Shown one piece after another: positions 28,201-38,322 of a DNA stretch of 64,000 nucleotides. Each line of letters begins with the position of its first letter. The stretch's first letter is position 1. The position numbers were made by a program, and so were the translations under genes. The stretch is taken from positions 930,001 through 994,000 of the forward strand of contig SSBO01000008.1 in the NCBI GenBank assembly GCA_005281725.1, in the 5' to 3' direction. This DNA comes from Wuchereria bancrofti. Lineage: Eukaryota; Nematoda; Chromadorea; Rhabditida; Onchocercidae. The notes under the pieces were generated by a model. The model made no database searches and was not told the origin of the DNA. It was given only the letters and a program-made list of their open reading frames with translations.

Positions 28201-31200
28201 ACAGGTATTATTCATTTTTTTGTTAAATGTTAAAATGATTTCGGAATTATCGGAAGTGTTTAATTAGTGAACGATTTGATAATGCTGGATTAGACAGCTG
28301 ATACTATGAATTACCGTTGAAAGCTAACATTTGAAAAAAATGAATCGTAATGATCGACAAAGCTTGACCTTATTTTTTATTCTTAACAAATCTTTCAAAA
28401 GATTATATTTTACAATATTGTCCTCATTTATGGACCAAATTTACAAATGTCCCATAGAACTAGCTGTCAGTCGTTTCATTATCCTTTGTTTTAACATCAA
28501 TTTCGAGTTAAACTATCTATCTATCTATTCTTTGCTTACCACCCACTGCGTACCGTTCCGTTTTCGTCTCTTACAGTGCCGCGACAAGCGGTTTCGGCAT
28601 TTCCTTTTTCTCTTCTCGTAATTATTACTAATATATGATTCTGTTGTTGAAGTGCTCCTTTCTTTTTTAAATGAATGTAAAAAAGACAGCTGTTGATTCT
28701 TTAGGAAGAAAAAAAAAAAGAGATGCACTTTTTTCTTTTTTGATACAAAGGGACTAAATGGATGATATAATTAATTACTTGAAATGAAATAAATGAAGAA
28801 AGCATAGTATCACACCAATACTTCCTTAACAATTCTATTTGTTGTAGCAAAATAATAACAGTTCATCTCTTAACTGACATTTATAATTATTCGATATTTT
28901 AAATGCAGTTAATTAGCCAAGTTAAAAGTAACAACTAAAATATAAGCTGCTTCGTTCAATTTATAGCCATAGCTATATGACATTGTAAACTTAAAATAAA
29001 CTAGAATTAGTAATTGAAATTACCAATTTTTTAAGCTAGAAAATACCATTGATTTGCAAGAAATTTTTAAATTGCTTTAATTTCAATTTCTCAAATGTCA
29101 AAAGTAAAAGTTTTTTAAAGTGCAAAATTTTCGCTACAAATTTACAAAATTTACAGCAATTATTGGAGCTTTATGCGCAGTTGGCAGCAAGTCACAATAG
29201 GCACACAGACTCAGAACAAAGTAGCGACGATGGCGGTAACACTTCTTCATATGTCTTATCACCGCCATCTAGTAATGGTATCACAGAGAAAATTCATCCT
29301 TGCGTTGCTGAACGATGTCCACAGGTTAGAATCTTAATGAATATTATTAAGGTATCTTTTAATTAACCGTTCAATACTAACACTCTTCCACTTTTTATGG
29401 TTTTTATCAGTTTCTTAATCAATTCGTATTTCTAAAGCGAGTTTTCTTTCTTTTTTTTGGATAATGTCAAATTTAAATTAACATTCATATTGTGATAACA
29501 ATAATTCTTTTTTTTTTGTTGATATTTTTTCTTAATGGTATAGTGGAAAACATCGGAATTTTTATACAGGAAGAATAAATGCAAATTATCAATTAGAAAT
29601 TTTCACTGTTGTACCGTTGGTGACTATTATTTTAATATTATTAAAAATCAACAAAAAAAAGATGATTTATTTATAACACTTTCAATGATTGTGAAAACTT
29701 TAGAATAGATAGTAACAGTAGGAATAGAATTTATAATTTCATACTCAAATTAGACTAATCTTATTACCTGTATTAGTAGTCGATTAGAAATGAAAAGAGT
29801 TTTTCAAGTGATATCTGTATATAATAGCTACGTCGTTCTAATCAAAACCACTAATTTGTGACAATAATATTGGAATTAATTACTATAAATTTTTTTATAT
29901 TAGAAAAATAAACATATTTGAAGTGGAAACTTCGAACATTTTAATTGAATATATTACAAATTAAAAAATTATGATACCTCCTAGCTGAATAATTCTTTCC
30001 ATTCGGCAAAATTTTTATTCTTGATATAAGTATTTGCATTATTTTGCATAATTTTGAAAATTTAATTATTTACTTGCAACTTACGGTGAGATTCCGACTT
30101 ACGCATCATTAGTAAACAGCCATATTTAAAAATTTTTTATAAAATCATTCTAACTATATTTAAACTCTTTACTACTTTAGAAAAGTTAGTGCTTGTTGGA
30201 ATAGGAAAAATAAGTGTAAAAAAATGGAAATCATTTCATTTCAATTTGTCTACGAAATATTCCAAAAACTTCATTTATAAGTTGTTGATCAATTCTGCTG
30301 AGAAAAAAAAAATTATATTTAAAGTTGAAGCAATGAGAATTAGATGGGAATAAAGGGAAGGAAGATGAAGAAGGATTAGCTGTTAGTTAAATGCAAAAAT
30401 AAATTGTTCTTTTTGAGAGTGACGGTTTTTCTTTGATAACAATATTTATAAGTTAGCTAATTAGCGCTTAATAATATTTGCATCATTTAGATGATTAGGA
30501 ATAGCTTAAATCTATGCTTTGTTGTTTTTATGTTTGTTTTGGCTTAAATTAATAGCAGTCACATCTCTTATTTTTTTTTGAAATTTTTTCTCGAAATGCA
30601 CCATTTTAACTTTAGAATTTTTTGACAAACTAATTTGAATAATTAAAAGTATAACAAGAAAACGAATTTATAAACAATTAAAAATGACCATATACATATA
30701 TAATTTCTAAGATGGCATTTAAAAGTTGAAGTGAATTTTCTAGAGAAACAAAAAAGTGAATTTTTATCCACTAAATTTTTTCTTTCTTTTTTTTTTTAAT
30801 TTTTTAGAAAGTATTAATGCGCAATACATTATAATATAGTTATAAGAGCTTGGGAAGTAGTGAATATATGCACACTTAATGATATGTTTATTAGATAACT
30901 TCGAGTAAGAGTGCTAATTTCAATAATTATGACGATTTATGATGCCGATAATTATCAACATCGACAACATTGTTTCATTGCTATGTGTCGATAGAAACTA
31001 TTAATTTCTTAGTTACCGAATGAGTGAGTGATGATTATGAATATTCATTGTACTTGAATAAAAGTTTTAGAATAACAATTAATGTTTCAAAATTAGTTTA
31101 ACTATTGATTTTTCTTTTCTCGATTTCCTTATCGAATTCATCCAAATAATGAGAAGGTAGGTAAAAATTTATAATATTTCACAGATTTTATTTTAGAATC

Positions 31201-33591
31201 TTCAAAATTATATTATTTTATAATGAAGAATTAATTTATATTTTTAATCGTTTCGATCATTACTTTTATTTCTATCAGCTCTGATATTATCTTTAATCAA
31301 AATCATAAAGGTATGTATTTTTAGCATTTCTCATCTCGTGGTGCTTTGCTGTGGCATATTCTTCGGCGACATCCCGGTGAAAAGTTATTGCAATGCAAAC
31401 AATGCGAGGAACGGTTTGCTGATCCTGAACAGGTGGGCATTGTTAACTTTACTACCTGATACTACCACTATCATTGCTACCTTCTTACCCATTATTTGAC
31501 TTTTTCCTACCTGAAATTAATATATTTTTCATACCACAATTCGAAAAATTGTTTGTATATGCAAATCTGATGTGTCTATATATATGTATGCGTATGTATG
31601 TATGTGTATGTGTGTGTGTGTGTGTGTGTCGTTCATTTGGAGCAAAAGGTCGTTGCTACAACCTTAATCATTATTATTACTTTTATAATTATAGCCATCG
31701 TTATTATTATTATTATTACTACCGCTATTATTGTTATTATTATTGCTGCTATTATTATTATTTTTATTACTGCTGTCGTGATTATTACTATACTTACACA
31801 TGAATTATTACAATTATTAGTTTTCAATTATATATATATACATGTGTTGTGTACACGTATATATGGAAGAAAATCCAATATTATATTCTGTCTGTTTTTT
31901 ACTAATAATTTTTATTTGCAAAGATGAATAGTTAAAACTAAGAGTAAAATTGGTGAAATATTCTGCAATTTTAGACTAAAGACTAGCAATAGCTTAGAGC
32001 TTAGAACTAACATCTATAGGTTTCATTTTAAGTTAGCACATAGTACATTTTCCTGACTACTAAACTTTTCAATCTTTAACAATTTTCATACAATTTCGAT
32101 CTGTCATCTTATTGCAAATATCTGATCATACTAAAGTGATATCATCAGTTTCAGCTAGACCGTTCGTTCGATTATAAACACATTCTCCTTATTATTATCC
32201 ATAATATTCTGTGGAAGAGAAAGTTCTATTTTTCAGTACAACTGTACTGCTAATGTATCATCCATTCTGTTACATCCTGTTTTCCGGTATCCTTCATTTC
32301 TTCCTTTCCAATTTTAGTAGTCGTACTGCTTTTTATCTATATATTATCACTGCGTCTAACTTTTCCAGTTTAACCAATTGATATTCCTTCACTGTTGAGT
32401 TGAGTTGTGGATTGAGCATTGCTGCACATGTTTATTTTCTCGTCTCCTAATTAACACAAGTGAAAATTTCGTTTCACTCTCGAGAAACGGTTTTCATCGT
32501 GTAATCTTTATATATATATCAGTTCTTAAAATCCCTATAGACCCTTGTAAATTTCGGATTTTGTCAATTTTCATGAGAACTTCTACATTTTGTTTTGTTT
32601 ATTTTTCTGCTTAAAATTATTGGTAGAGGGAAGAGATTGAATTTTTTTTGTTTGAAATTTAGAATTGAATTCGAAATTGCTTCTTCTGCTAGTAGAAACT
32701 ATTCATTATCTATTCATAAAGACATTGAATGCATCATTGTTTCCCTTTATTGACCTATTTCAAATTTGTGTCTTTTTTCATAATTTATGTTATCATTTGA
32801 GGCTTCACTTCATCCCTTTTCTCTTTCACCGCCTTATATCCATTCATTTTCTCCTCTTCCATCTCCGCAAAGGATAATTTTCCGTAATAATTAAGTGATA
32901 ATAAAAATAAATTACATTATATAAATTTTATGCAAGTTTCAATGAGTCTCAAATAATGGCTAATACTTGGACACATATAATGCCATTGTCAAAGTTAAAA
33001 GCTGATTTAGTGATTTAAAATAGAAAATTTTAAGGGAAATTTATCTGAAGGAAATTTGATAATGGTAATGAAATTAAATATCGAATTAAGCTTACAAATG
33101 ATCAACGATAATACACGATGCCTTTTCTAGCATTTCCCTCTTTTCCAAGATAATACGTCACTTTATTCACGTTTGTTGTCAGAAAAAGCTTGAAAAGAAC
33201 GAAATATTTTGCAGATACACGAGCATCGTTGTGATTTACTGCAACGTAGCGCTTCCACAGGTGCCTTGGAACGTGGCACGTCACCAGATGCAGATCGTGG
33301 CTCGGTACCAGCTCGTTTGCAAACTTCCTATACGCTGGTAGCAAAAAGTCCGGATGCTATTGCAAGCGATCTGAGCTATGGTGGCACGGTACCTGTAAAT
33401 GCTCTAACATCGGTTCCACCACCTTTAGCTCCTGCACCTCTTTCACGAATGTTGTTTTCGCAACTTTTTGGTGCACCAACTGCAACTGCAATGGTTGCTG
33501 CAACAGCTGCTGCTACAGTTCCGTCAACGTCCGCTGCAGTGAAAGATACCGTATTGGATCTGTCCAATTCGGCACCAAACAAACAACAACC

Positions 33592-33622
<31 letters not shown>

Positions 33623-36600
33623 CTACCAATACCTGCTATTCCACAACAATGTAAATTTATGATAATTTCAAGTTTAAATTTCTAAATAAAATTCCTTCAA
33701 TAATTTTGTGTTCCCTTACTATTATTGACGGATTCATATATCTAAATTAACTCATTTAGTAGACTATAATAAGTTTCGATAAATTTCATCCTTTCTTAGT
33801 CATTATTAGTTTTATGGTTGTTGTTGTTGTTGTAATAATGATTGTCAATTTGCAGTTATCAGGCCACCCTTCAGTTTTGGTCAATTTGCGGCAGCCGCAG
33901 CAGCTACATTACGTTCCGCTCCGCATCCCGACTTATTTCTAAACGGTCCTTCATCCACACCACTACTAAACAATGACGATGATTGGGAAGCATTAATGGA
34001 AGTGAGTACAACGGACGAATCCGAGAAAATACGAGCATTAGTTGGTGACAAAGCCTTACCAACAACAGATCCCAATCAGTGCTTGCTATGCAGACGGGTA
34101 CTTTCATGCAAAAGTGCCCTGCAAATGCATTATAGGACACATACTGGTTTGTCAAATATTATTTCACCTACCAATTCCAATTCTAATTTGCCACTTGGAA
34201 AACTTCAATTTCAAATTGAAGTCAAAACATCGAAGTTTTTACTGGATTAAAGTGACCAACTCTAATTGCATAATTTAATTACTAATTAGCTTTGTTATTT
34301 ATATTCATTTGTATGCATTCTTTAATTAAATTATTTGAATATTTATTCAGTCATATACTATCTATTTAATTTTTTGCTAAAATGTATTTTAATTTTACTT
34401 ATTATTCAAATTTTTTTCTTTTTTGTTTTCTCTAGGTGAACGACCTTTTAAATGTAAAATATGCCAACGAGCATTTACAACAAAAGGTAACCTCAAAACT
34501 CATATGGGTGTCCATCGAGCCAAGCATTCCTTTCGTGGGCTTGCTGCGGCCACAACAAATGTCCACCATCAGTGTCCCATCTGCCAGAAACGATTCTTCA
34601 CCGCTCATTTGCTTCAACAACATGTTGCACAACATACGAATCAGTCGAACAGGTCAAAATTTATATATTTACAACTTTTCATGAAATCCTTTCGGCAGTA
34701 CTCTGCGTTTAACTCTTCATTCATTTTTTTTTTTTTCAAAATTCATTGAACAGATGAAAGATTTTAATTTAAAAAAAAAACAACAAATATATTATCCTTT
34801 GAATATTTGCACAACTTATCTAATGTTTCGAATTAAAGTTTGTTGAAAAAAACCTCATTATTTGGATCTTTATTTTGAATTTAAGCAAATATTGATAGGC
34901 ATAATAGAAATTAAAATTAAGTGGGAGAGAGATCAAAAGAGATGAGAAATGGAAAATAAATGTGATAAACATAAAAATCACTTGATGCTTTTTTTTTTGA
35001 TTTCAAGAGAATTAACAATTAAAGATTAACATTAAATAAATTCCTTCATTTATGATTATAGTATTAATAAGTGGTATGATATTTGAAATGTTTTTAATAA
35101 AGAATTAAATTGTAGGAACGGTATTTTAACACCGTTTGAAGTACCGGTAGCTTCTGCGCAAGGATTCGATCGACGTACCGAACAACATCATCCACCTTCG
35201 TCAGCTCCCCCATCAAATGGGTAATTTCTAGCTATTCAGTTTAATTATCCAGAAATCATTCTAAAACTTATTTCGGAGACATTTGCACACTTGCAAAAAG
35301 GAAATCTTGAAAAGTCTTGAAGAGTGAAAAAGAAATGATGATTTGAAGTGTTTGTTTCTAAAATTACAATTATTTTTAAAACAATGAGTAATATCAACAA
35401 CCAAATGGCACCATAAATTGCATTTTTTTTTCAGTACTTCTTCTATGCTTCAAGTAAATGCTGCAAATTTGATGTTACCTATGAAGAATGATCTTGTGTC
35501 AACACCATTTATGCCACCGTTTCCGTTCTTTCCGCTTGGTTTACCGCGTGGTCTTTCAAGTCCAATCGCTGCTTCTAGCGCACCTCAAACATCACTTGGA
35601 TCAATGCCATTCACAATTAACCATCAAATTAGTCCAAAACAAGAAGGCAAAGCCTTTTCTTTTAATACGATTGAATCTGTTGAACGATTTCAGAATACGA
35701 AATCTCAAAATCAAGAAATTTTGCAAATTTCATGTTACTGAAAATATTTCTATTCCAGAGCATCAACACCAACAACAGCAATTGCAACATTCGATAAAAC
35801 CAGAATTATTACAACTACCACTACCAGTAACGACACGGCCGGAATCACTACCAACCGCACCGTTGCGTCTAGAAACTTCACCAACTGTATTTAGTCTATC
35901 CGGAAAATCAATCCATGCTACAAAAGATGATGATGAAGTGGCTTCAACCAGTAGTTCACATAATGGCTTATCGCTACCGGTGGTAGCAACAGCATTAGCA
36001 GCAAACACAAATGATCCGGTGGCAAATTGCACCGCTTGCTACCAGTTTTTCCCAAATCAGATTGCATTAGAGCTACATATGAGGTAAATTTGGAAAATTT
36101 ATGCGAAAAAAGATTATTGAAAAATTCAAAATAATTTGACATTTTTCATAATTATCTTCTGATGAGCTGCCTTATGCGAAAAATAAAAATTGTTTGCATA
36201 AGTTTCAAAGGCATTAAATAAAAATTGGAAATTATTCCCAACGAAAGAAGTTCTTTTGCTTCATTGTTGAATTTTTCTTATCAAGAATTATTTGATTCTG
36301 ATGACTTCCTGAAGTGAAATAAAACAGTGTTTCAGAATTTCATGAGAAAGCGACAGAAAACGTTGCATACACACATAACGATGTATTTTTATTGAAAATA
36401 TTCATTAAAATAAATATGAAAAGAACTGTTAAACAGTGGAAAATGAAAAATGATTGTAATTGTAGAAGTCATCGTGAAGATACTCCATTGAAGTGCTTCA
36501 TTTGTGGTACCACGTATACAACAAGAGGTAACCTGAAACGACATATGTCATCAAAACATCAAATTCATTATCCTTGTTCACCGGATGACAACTCAAATAA

Positions 36601-37939
36601 CAGTGATGATGATGATGACGATGATGATGACGATGATGATAATGATGATGATGATGATGACGATGAAGAGGAAGATCATGCTTCATTTACTCAAGCTGGA
36701 AATGAACAGTATGTACATCGTTTTGTTGACATTGCTCTATGATTATAACTGAGTAAGATGTTTCGAATTTAACTCTTTGAACATTGAACCTTCCGAATTT
36801 AACTTTGAAAAGAGATGAAGATATTAAATTTCTTTCGTTTTTTAATACATTTTTTGAGTATTTTTTTTTCAGAATGGACACCTTTGAAAGTCAACACGGT
36901 ATATCAGAATCCACCGATGATGACAATTCACCAGAACAGCAACAGCAGCAACGAGAACAACAACAAGAAGAGGAGGAGGAAGAAGAGGAACGGCAGCGGA
37001 ATGCGGAAATTTCGGATGATAAGCCATCCCCGACATCGTCCGTATCCGCTGCAATTCCTCCACCTCTCAGTAGCACACCAAATCCTTTAGATGCGATGCA
37101 GAAAATGTGGGCGGAAACTGAACCACCACCTCCGCGACAAGCTCCTGTACTGTCAAAACACCAATGCGGTGTATGTTTCAAACACTTCAGCAGCAGTTCC
37201 GCATTGCAGATTCATATGCGAACTCATACCGGTGGGTTGGGTTACTGATAATTTTTTCTGATTTCTCTTATCTGATCTTTCAATTTTGCTTGAATATAAC
37301 AATTTTTTATTATAGTGTAATAATTATTGTAATACATGCCGTAATATATTATCAGATTACAAATTGTTTCCATCCAAATTTGATTTAGGTGATAAACCCT
37401 TCAAATGTGAAGTATGCAATAGGGCGTTCACGACACGTGGCAATTTGAAGGTACACATGGGTACCCATATGTGGCAACAAAGTCCGTCCAGGAGAGGTCG
37501 TCGGATTTTTGAATTTGGTGCCGACAATATCTTGCGATCAGAGTTACTACCAGCATTCGGTTTAGGTACCGAAGGTGCATTTCGCGTCGGATCCTTCGAT
37601 CCAAAAGTTAATTCATTGCGCTCCGGTAGATTTGGATTAGATTCACCATCATCGCAATCTACTACTGTACCTCCTGCACCGCAACCACCACCATCACCAT
37701 TTTCAGTTCTACCTTTTCCCTTGCCACTGTTACCACAAGTAAGCAGTTCCGGTGGTTGTACTCCAAATCAAATGGATACTGTGATGTGGATGTGGAAAAC
37801 GGTTTGTTCGGTGTGCCAGAAGATTTGTGCTTCTCCTCAAGAACTTGAAAAACACCTGAAACAACATTTAAATGGTACCTTACGTACCGATAATACAAAT
37901 ACGGCGAAACTTACCCCATTGTTGCAAAAAACCGAGTGA
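6380..37939 (+). CDS. sem-4: Spalt/SALL-family zinc-finger repressor (sem-4 orthologue), 14 exons
   Basis: Nuclear sequence-specific transcription factor; the family specifies neuronal, mesodermal and organ fates and represses through NuRD. Exons: 6380-6485, 27596-27708, 28052-28204, 29157-29324, 31325-31432, 33215-33650, 33856-34146, 34436-34652, 35116-35220, 35435-35646, 35759-36083, 36466-36708, 36873-37231, 37389-37939. Phases agree throughout and give 1128 residues. Visible: SRRKQAKPQ repression motif (residues 11-19); C2HC finger (C47-C67); two divergent fingers (C173-H196, C204-C222); polyglutamine; the SAL triplet (C437-H457, C465-H483, C505-H525); two finger pairs (C727-H747 with C755-H776; C924-H944 with C952-H972); a last finger (C1085-H1105). 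The pair linkers read TGERPFKC and TGDKPFKC. The start is the first in-frame ATG after a stop at 6260, but an upstream coding exon cannot be excluded. The family call is very secure. Confidence 0.95.
7229..7310. repeat. TA run then GA microsatellite
   Basis: ATATATATA to about 7248, then about 15 uninterrupted GA units from 7256 to 7286 with a purine-rich tail. Confidence 0.9.
10249..10300. repeat. Perfect 22-bp inverted repeat with 8-base loop, CpG-rich
   Basis: Arms 10249-10270 and 10279-10300 are exact reverse complements around the loop ACATGCGC. The arms contain AGCGCT and GTGTGCA. CATGCGCAAATGT occurs twice as a direct repeat (10273-10285, 10295-10307). Its GC content is far above the surrounding intron. 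Confidence 0.9.
16491..16534. repeat. GA-rich microsatellite
   Basis: Imperfect GA/GGA purine run. Confidence 0.8.
16733..16975. repeat. Degenerate ATT/ATC triplet tract
   Basis: Imperfect ATTATC triplets over about 240 bases keep one frame open by periodicity; no protein is implied. Confidence 0.7.
17461..17632. repeat. Degenerate AAT/GATAAT triplet tract
   Basis: AATAATGATAAT-like triplets with scattered substitutions. Confidence 0.8.
18860..19014. repeat. GATAATTAT repeat and GA run
   Basis: GATAATTAT units repeated in tandem to about 18917, then a GA run at 18975-19014. Confidence 0.8.
19564..19710. repeat. Two short GA runs
   Basis: GA runs at 19564-19582 and 19694-19710. Confidence 0.75.
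19885..20100. repeat. TG/TATG run and complementary CATA run
   Basis: A TATG/TG-rich tract (19885-19960) and, 70 bases later, a CATA/CA-rich tract (20028-20100) of complementary composition, so the two can pair imperfectly. Confidence 0.8.
24188..24252. repeat. TG/TATG microsatellite
   Basis: TGTGTATG units, about 65 bases. Confidence 0.9.
26372..26475. repeat. TG/TATG microsatellite
   Basis: TATG and TGTG units with short interruptions. Confidence 0.85.
27596..27708 (+). CDS. sem-4: sem-4 exon 2: N-terminal C2HC finger
   Basis: Acceptor ATCTTCAG, phase 1 in and phase 0 out. Encodes a C-x2-C-x12-H-x3-C finger ending EHKKNC, the SALL-type first zinc finger. It joins exon 1 in the same spacing seen in other SALL proteins, so no coding exon need be missing from the 21-kb intron between them. 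Confidence 0.93.
28052..28204 (+). CDS. sem-4: sem-4 exon 3: linker with CtBP-type motif
   Basis: Acceptor AATTGTAG, phase 0 to 0, 51 codons. Acidic, polar linker containing PIDLSKK at residues 87-93 (28091-28111), an exact fit to the CtBP-binding consensus PxDLSxK. Confidence 0.88.
29157..29324 (+). CDS. sem-4: sem-4 exon 4: linker and start of finger 2
   Basis: Acceptor ATTTACAG, phase 0 to 0, 56 codons. Encodes [11 protein letters not shown] followed by a Ser/Asp-rich linker and the two cysteines (C173, C178) of a zinc finger that is completed by the next exon. Confidence 0.88.
31325..31432 (+). CDS. sem-4: sem-4 exon 5: fingers 2 and 3
   Basis: Acceptor ATTTTTAG, phase 0 to 0, 36 codons. 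Completes finger 2 with H191 and H196, then has the linker PGEK and the cysteines C204 and C207 of finger 3. The [14 protein letters not shown] layout is a classic C2H2 finger boundary. Confidence 0.92.
31576..31795. repeat. TG microsatellite followed by ATT triplets (sem-4 intron 5)
   Basis: TATG/TG run to 31629, a 40-base gap, then ATT triplets with CTG/CCG interruptions to about 31795. Confidence 0.85.
33215..33650 (+). CDS. sem-4: sem-4 exon 6: end of finger 3, Ala/Pro region and polyglutamine
   Basis: Acceptor ATTTTGCAG, phase 0 in, phase 1 out, 145 codons. Starts with IHEHRC, which closes finger 3 as C2HC. It then has a Pro/Ala-rich segment, VLDLSN (33551-33568, a second weaker CtBP-like motif) and a CAG/CAA run near 33592-33621 encoding polyglutamine. 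A glutamine-rich stretch in this position mediates dimerisation in animal SALL proteins. Confidence 0.93.
33856..34146 (+). CDS. sem-4: sem-4 exon 7: SAL-box lead-in and finger 4
   Basis: Acceptor ATTTGCAG, phase 1 to 1, 97 codons. DWEALMEVS and [20 protein letters not shown] match the conserved lead-in and first finger of the spalt central zinc-finger pair. Cysteines 437 and 440 and histidines 453 and 457 are present. Confidence 0.97.
34436..34652 (+). CDS. sem-4: sem-4 exon 8: fingers 5 and 6 of the SAL triplet
   Basis: Acceptor TTCTCTAG, phase 1 in, phase 2 out. Finger 5 includes [17 protein letters not shown], the spalt 'SAL box'. Finger 6 (C505, C508, H521, H525) follows after about 20 residues, as in the central triplet of the family. 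Confidence 0.97.
35116..35220 (+). CDS. sem-4: sem-4 exon 9: linker
   Basis: Acceptor AATTGTAG, phase 2 to 2. Encodes 35 residues of polar, Pro/Ser-rich linker between the finger triplet and the next pair. No domain is visible; the exon is supported by splice signals and by phase agreement on both sides. Confidence 0.85.
35435..35646 (+). CDS. sem-4: sem-4 exon 10: hydrophobic/Pro linker, ends at a GC donor
   Basis: Acceptor TTTTTCAG, phase 2 in. Encodes a Met/Pro/Phe-rich linker ending SPKQE. Without splicing the frame meets a TGA at 35739. The only exit that keeps all this coding sequence and gives the phase-1 end needed by exon 11 is a GC donor, GAAG|GCAAAG. GT donors near 35545-35560 of the same phase would shorten the exon by about 30 residues. 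Confidence 0.78.
35759..36083 (+). CDS. sem-4: sem-4 exon 11: linker and finger 7
   Basis: Acceptor ATTCCAG, phase 1 in, phase 2 out. His/Gln-rich start, a Pro/Thr/Ser linker, then [19 protein letters not shown]. This is the first finger (C727, C730, H743) of the second spalt-type pair. Confidence 0.92.
36466..36708 (+). CDS. sem-4: sem-4 exon 12: finger 8 and polyaspartate tract
   Basis: Acceptor AATTGTAG, phase 2 to 2. Finger 8 (C755, C758, H771, H776) has the spalt second-finger signature [17 protein letters not shown] microsatellite then encodes about 20 acidic residues, followed by EEED. Donor GTATGT. Confidence 0.94.
36605..36664 (+). repeat. GAT/GAC microsatellite inside sem-4 exon 12
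   Basis: Twenty GAT/GAC/AAT codons in frame, giving a near-pure aspartate tract; it lies between finger 8 and the next finger pair. Confidence 0.9.
36873..37231 (+). CDS. sem-4: sem-4 exon 13: Gln/Glu tract, conserved lead-in, finger 9
   Basis: Acceptor TTTTTTTCAG, phase 2 in, phase 1 out. A polyglutamine then polyglutamate tract, followed by [18 protein letters not shown] and finger 9 (C924, C927, H940, H944) with [20 protein letters not shown]. This is the most conserved block of SALL proteins. Confidence 0.97.
37389..37939 (+). CDS. sem-4: sem-4 exon 14: finger 10, C-terminal tail, finger 11, stop
   Basis: Acceptor TTGATTTAG, phase 1 in. Finger 10 includes [20 protein letters not shown], again the spalt signature. 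A Pro-rich tail follows and a single last finger (C1085, C1088, H1101, H1105) lies 23 residues before the TGA stop at 37937. Confidence 0.96.
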
Positions 37940-38316
37940 TAATAATTGTGATTAATATGACTATACAGGTTTTTTTTATTTGAAATTCTGTAAGAAAACT
38001 AAATGGTGAACTTATAGGCTTCACAGCTAATCTTTTCGTATGAAAATTTCGTTAAATTTTTGACATTTGAATTTTTTCGATTTTTCTACGACTTAAATGC
38101 ATTTCTCTTTCTCTTTTTTTTGCATTAATTACTCCTTATTTTTTATGAAATGGGCTATATTTTAAGCAAAAACTGATTATTTATTGTGAATTCGTTTTTT
38201 TTTCTTTTTTTTTTTGTTCAGAGCAGTTAAATCCTAACCCATTCTTGCCGCCAAGTAATCTAAAAATATAAATTGATTGATTGCAATGAACAAACAGTAA
38301 ATGTTCTCTAATTAAT

Positions 38317-38322
38317 AATAAA
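38317..38322 (+). terminator. Candidate polyadenylation signal for sem-4
   Basis: AATAAA, about 380 bases after the sem-4 stop codon. It is the first canonical signal seen on this strand after the gene. AT-rich sequence makes chance matches common. Confidence 0.35.

Larger units (their letters stand above)
27709..33214 (+). other. sem-4 introns 2 to 5
   Basis: Introns 27709-28051, 28205-29156, 29325-31324 and 31433-33214. All have GT-AG borders. Intron 3 holds a possible alternative terminal exon (28577-28621). Intron 5 holds TG and ATT microsatellites (31576-31795). The remainder is AT-rich filler with nothing recognised. Confidence 0.7.

Noticed and set aside
31598..31927. 109-codon open frame over TG and ATT repeats
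   Set aside because: The frame is open only because of triplet and dinucleotide periodicity; the peptide is runs of Val/Cys and Ile and lies in a sem-4 intron.
36891..37181. Minus-strand Cys/Ser-rich frame opposite sem-4 exon 13
   Set aside because: It is the complement of the Gln/Glu codon runs of a conserved exon.
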